A stretch of DNA of 40,845 nt. Source: Chiua virens (taxonomy: Eukaryota > Basidiomycota > Agaricomycetes > Boletales > Boletaceae). Positions 38,626-40,845 of this stretch are shown here, piece after piece. The stretch spans positions 1-40,845 of the forward strand of contig JAHNUO010000088.1 in assembly GCA_019787685.1 (NCBI GenBank), in the 5' to 3' direction. The position numbers and the translations under genes are program-made. Each line of letters starts with the position of its first letter. Positions within the stretch are counted from its first letter, which is position 1. The notes beneath the pieces were generated by a model. The model ran no database searches and was not told the DNA's origin. It worked only from the letters and a program-made list of their open reading frames with translations.

Positions 38626-40542
38626 TTTATACCTACACCTTCGCTTTGCCTTCGATCACCTTCACTTTCGCTACCTGACACTTACAATCCACTTCCGTAT
38701 AACCGACCCATCTCTTCATCCGTTTTTATTTCACCATCAACCCAAGGACCGCCTACTAACTCGTATAGTTCTGCGGTTATCACACTGGTTACAGACATCA
38801 ACCCGTGTGTTGCTCTGTCATCGTGACCGTTGGTTACGGAATGACCGACGGATTTTATTATCGATTTGACCGACGGATTTTATTATCGATTTGACCGTGT
38901 TAACTGAACCAGTCTCACCACTCTCAATCCTGATTGCACCTCGCACAACCGTCATCACAACACCTCTCAGCATCATGGACGCGCAGTCAGCCTGTCCTTG
39001 CGACCTACTTGACATCAAACCGGACACTCTGTCATATTCGGTAACAACTCGGCCAGTAGTACACAACACAGCACCATGTCCAATCGAAACCGATTGTGAT
39101 TCAGACGATCCAAATGACAGGTTGGTCGAACCCATAATCAGCCTGCCATTTGTTGTTGTGTCCGCACTCGGTCTCACATCCGATCCGGCCTATCGACCCA
39201 TCCCCCATTCGTGCCGATCATTTTCCCTTTTCCTACTAAAGCTGCTTCATCTGCGGACTGCTATTATACTGAGTCAGGCATTACTGGCCGGTAATATCAT
39301 TTCGATCCGCAGCATACACAAGCCGCCTCAGCTGTACCCTGACCATCCCAGGCATTCATTTTTATCTATTTTTGTTTCATACCCACGCAAGACTAACATT
39401 TTAGGACGAACAAGTGTCAGCCGGTTTGTAAGGGATCGTCATGATCCGCCGGCTGAGACAGTCCTAACCGGTCGTATCCGGATTGCTGCCGTTTGCGTAC
39501 TCCCAAGGCCCACGAAACATCTGAACATTCGTGCGGGCACCTTTCAACTACTCATTCTACCTACACATGAGTCCCTTACCCCATTTTAATCCACCTCCTT
39601 CTTGCATTCGTCATCCACGTTCCTGTCGTTTACTATTCAAGTTCCCCTCGTTCACATCTGGTCTTCCATTACGGCCGCTTTGCCTTGTTCTCACCATCCG
39701 CCTTGGCAGCCGGTTTCACCACAGAGCCTTCAAAACTTAATCCGTCTATTCCTCATCTGTCACTGCTTAATCCGCAAGTACATATACCGCTTTCCTTGCA
39801 AACTTTCAATGCCCAGGAGGTCATCATTTCAGTTCCCCTCGGTGTGCGCTTGGTTGGTACCTAATACCAGCTCAGTTTTCATGTTTTTTAGTCAGCATAA
39901 CATGCACTTCGATGCCATCCGCTTGTATACAGATCTGTTTCTGCACATTAAACTGGTTCATTGATTTTATAGTTCAACCTGAGGATCCGCCATTGTTAGT
40001 CGACATCACGACTACTTGGCAATGGTCCAAGCATCGTCTCAAAGCATAAAACATACAGTCAGCCATATGATACATCTGTCTCTATCCCAGGATTCGATCC
40101 AGTGCCTCTAAAACAATGAAACCACCGCTAAACACACAGACAATTCATACAATACACTCTTTCCTTCGATACAACAAGACAGAAAAATAAAACAACGAAA
40201 CCATTCGTATACTGCCAGTTCCTTTGCCTTCAATCATAACTGTTGTTACTTAGATATTCACTTTCGCTACTACTTCTTTTCTCTCATCCGAAACCGAATA
40301 CTGTCATATGCAATCTGGCTGCTCGGCGAAGCTCTTCGTGCAGGTATAGACTCGAAAGATGACTGAAGAAGACAAGCCAGATGGACAACCGCACCCCATA
40401 TTAATTATTCTCGTTTCTTTTCACTCACATTTTGTGTTATTGATCACTTTCCATTCATTGCTTAATTAGGGATTGCGACCGGATTGGACACAGGACACGG
40501 ATTGATTGCTATACTACGACACAGCGGGAACAACGACTCTAT
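38626..40542. other. No recognised gene; one long unexplained frame
   Basis: A plus-strand frame of 232 codons (38891-39589) stays open, but the product has no family motif, is low in charge clustering and begins inside the 25-bp repeat; it may be chance in GC-rich sequence. An inverted repeat (CAGCCGG...CCGGCTGA, about 39418-39450) could form a hairpin. The rest (39600-40540) is pyrimidine-rich and non-coding by eye. Confidence 0.4.
38842..38891 (+). repeat. Two tandem copies of a 25-bp unit
   Basis: The unit TGACCGACGGATTTTATTATCGATT (given here only as starting TGACCGACGG and ending ATCGATT) occurs at 38842 and again at 38867 with no mismatch, followed by a third partial TGACCG. Confidence 0.9.
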
Positions 40543-40845
40543 CTACAGAAGCCATAGTATGGCCTTCACCTTCTCCAACTCAGCCTCCTTCAATGCAATT
40601 GCCGTCCCTTTATCCGCCAACTGCATCTCAAGCGTCTTGTACTCGGTTTTGGAGGCGAGCAGCTCTGCCTCCATAGTGAGCACAGCCCGTTTGGCCATGT
40701 TGACCTGAGAGCACATGGGTCCGTCTTGACCCGATGTCTTCTGCTTCTTCTTGGGGCCCGTATCCTCTTCCTCCTCGTTGTCCACGATGGATGCCTTAGC
40801 CTTAGGACGTGGCTTCAGCCTTGCCTTGCATGTATCCAACCGGAT
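40543..40845 (-). CDS. Partial ORF at the window edge: acidic, basic and coiled-coil-like protein
   Basis: Open from the right edge to a stop near 40543 on the minus strand, so the N-terminus is outside the window. It has a basic run (CKARLKPRPKAK), an acidic patch (NEEEEDTGP), a nuclear-signal-like KKKQK, and a heptad-like helix (KRAVLTMEAELLASKTEYKT, then a second half rich in Leu, Glu and Lys) ending in AILWLL. Family not recognised; a Cys in the first residues may belong to an upstream metal-binding motif, but this cannot be seen. Confidence 0.45.
   Translation of the reverse strand: MRLDTCKARLKPRPKAKASIVDNEEEEDTGPKKKQKTSGQDGPMCSQVNMAKRAVLTMEAELLASKTEYKTLEMQLADKGTAIALKEAELEKVKAILWLL

Larger units (their letters stand above)
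37032..40542 (+). mobile_element. Third Ty3-type element, CpG-rich, 3' end not identified
   Basis: It starts with a 705-bp LTR, followed by a TGG-type primer site and a gag gene on the plus strand. CpG is frequent throughout, unlike elements 1 and 2. After gag I find no recognisable protease, RT or integrase up to the edge, so the downstream part is either rearranged, non-coding or another sequence; the right limit given is nominal. Confidence 0.6.

Noticed and set aside
38891..39589. A 232-codon plus-strand frame as a real gene
   Set aside because: It starts inside a tandem repeat, has no recognisable domain and lies in GC-rich sequence where long frames arise by chance; left as unexplained.

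Overview
The window is fungal, most likely from a basidiomycete of the mushroom-forming class (inference from the mix of chromodomain Ty3 elements, Ty1/copia elements, BED-finger hAT and Tc1-like DNA transposons, short GT-AG introns and heavy CpG loss in old copies). It is almost entirely transposable elements nested in one another. I see no tRNA, rRNA, CRISPR or confident housekeeping gene.

The centre is one intact, apparently young Ty3/gypsy chromovirus at 6324-13211 (+): two 426-bp LTRs identical base for base, a perfect 5-bp target duplication (GCTTG), a self-priming site, and four coding regions. In order these are ORF1 (unknown), ORF2 (small membrane protein), gag (two zinc knuckles) and pol (protease, RT, RNase H, integrase, chromodomain). 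ORF1 has no ATG. A 139-nt intron (6845-6983) ends exon 1 on an A and starts exon 2 with TG, so splicing makes the start codon in frame. The unspliced leader has no ATG in any frame for 911 nt. The same A/GTAAGT...AG/TG arrangement is present in two diverged, decayed relatives in this window. I consider this the main discovery.

Left part (1-6323 and 13212-13328): a decayed minus-strand relative (element 1, cut by the left window edge) carries a solo LTR at 1727-2177. Its 5' LTR is split by a 616-bp LTR of another family (5713-13221), and that LTR holds the intact element: three nested layers, each with a recognisable insertion junction.

Middle (13329-17969): pieces of two Ty1/copia elements, a 410-bp family of TA-flanked inverted-repeat elements (three copies), and a solo LTR with perfect CCAAC duplications.

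Right-centre (17970-35299): a minus-strand copia element with TGACC duplications is split by a second decayed minus-strand chromovirus (element 2, 19933-32195, TCTAT/TCTAC). Element 2 is itself split by a 4.1-kb hAT transposon (which carries another LTR) and by a 1575-bp Tc1-like element, and it contains a 305-bp internal inversion.

Right end (35305-40845): a hAT fragment, an unknown repeated-type gene with one intron and one stop, then the 5' LTR, primer site and gag of a CpG-rich third Ty3-type element, and at the edge a minus-strand partial ORF with an acidic and coiled-coil-like region.
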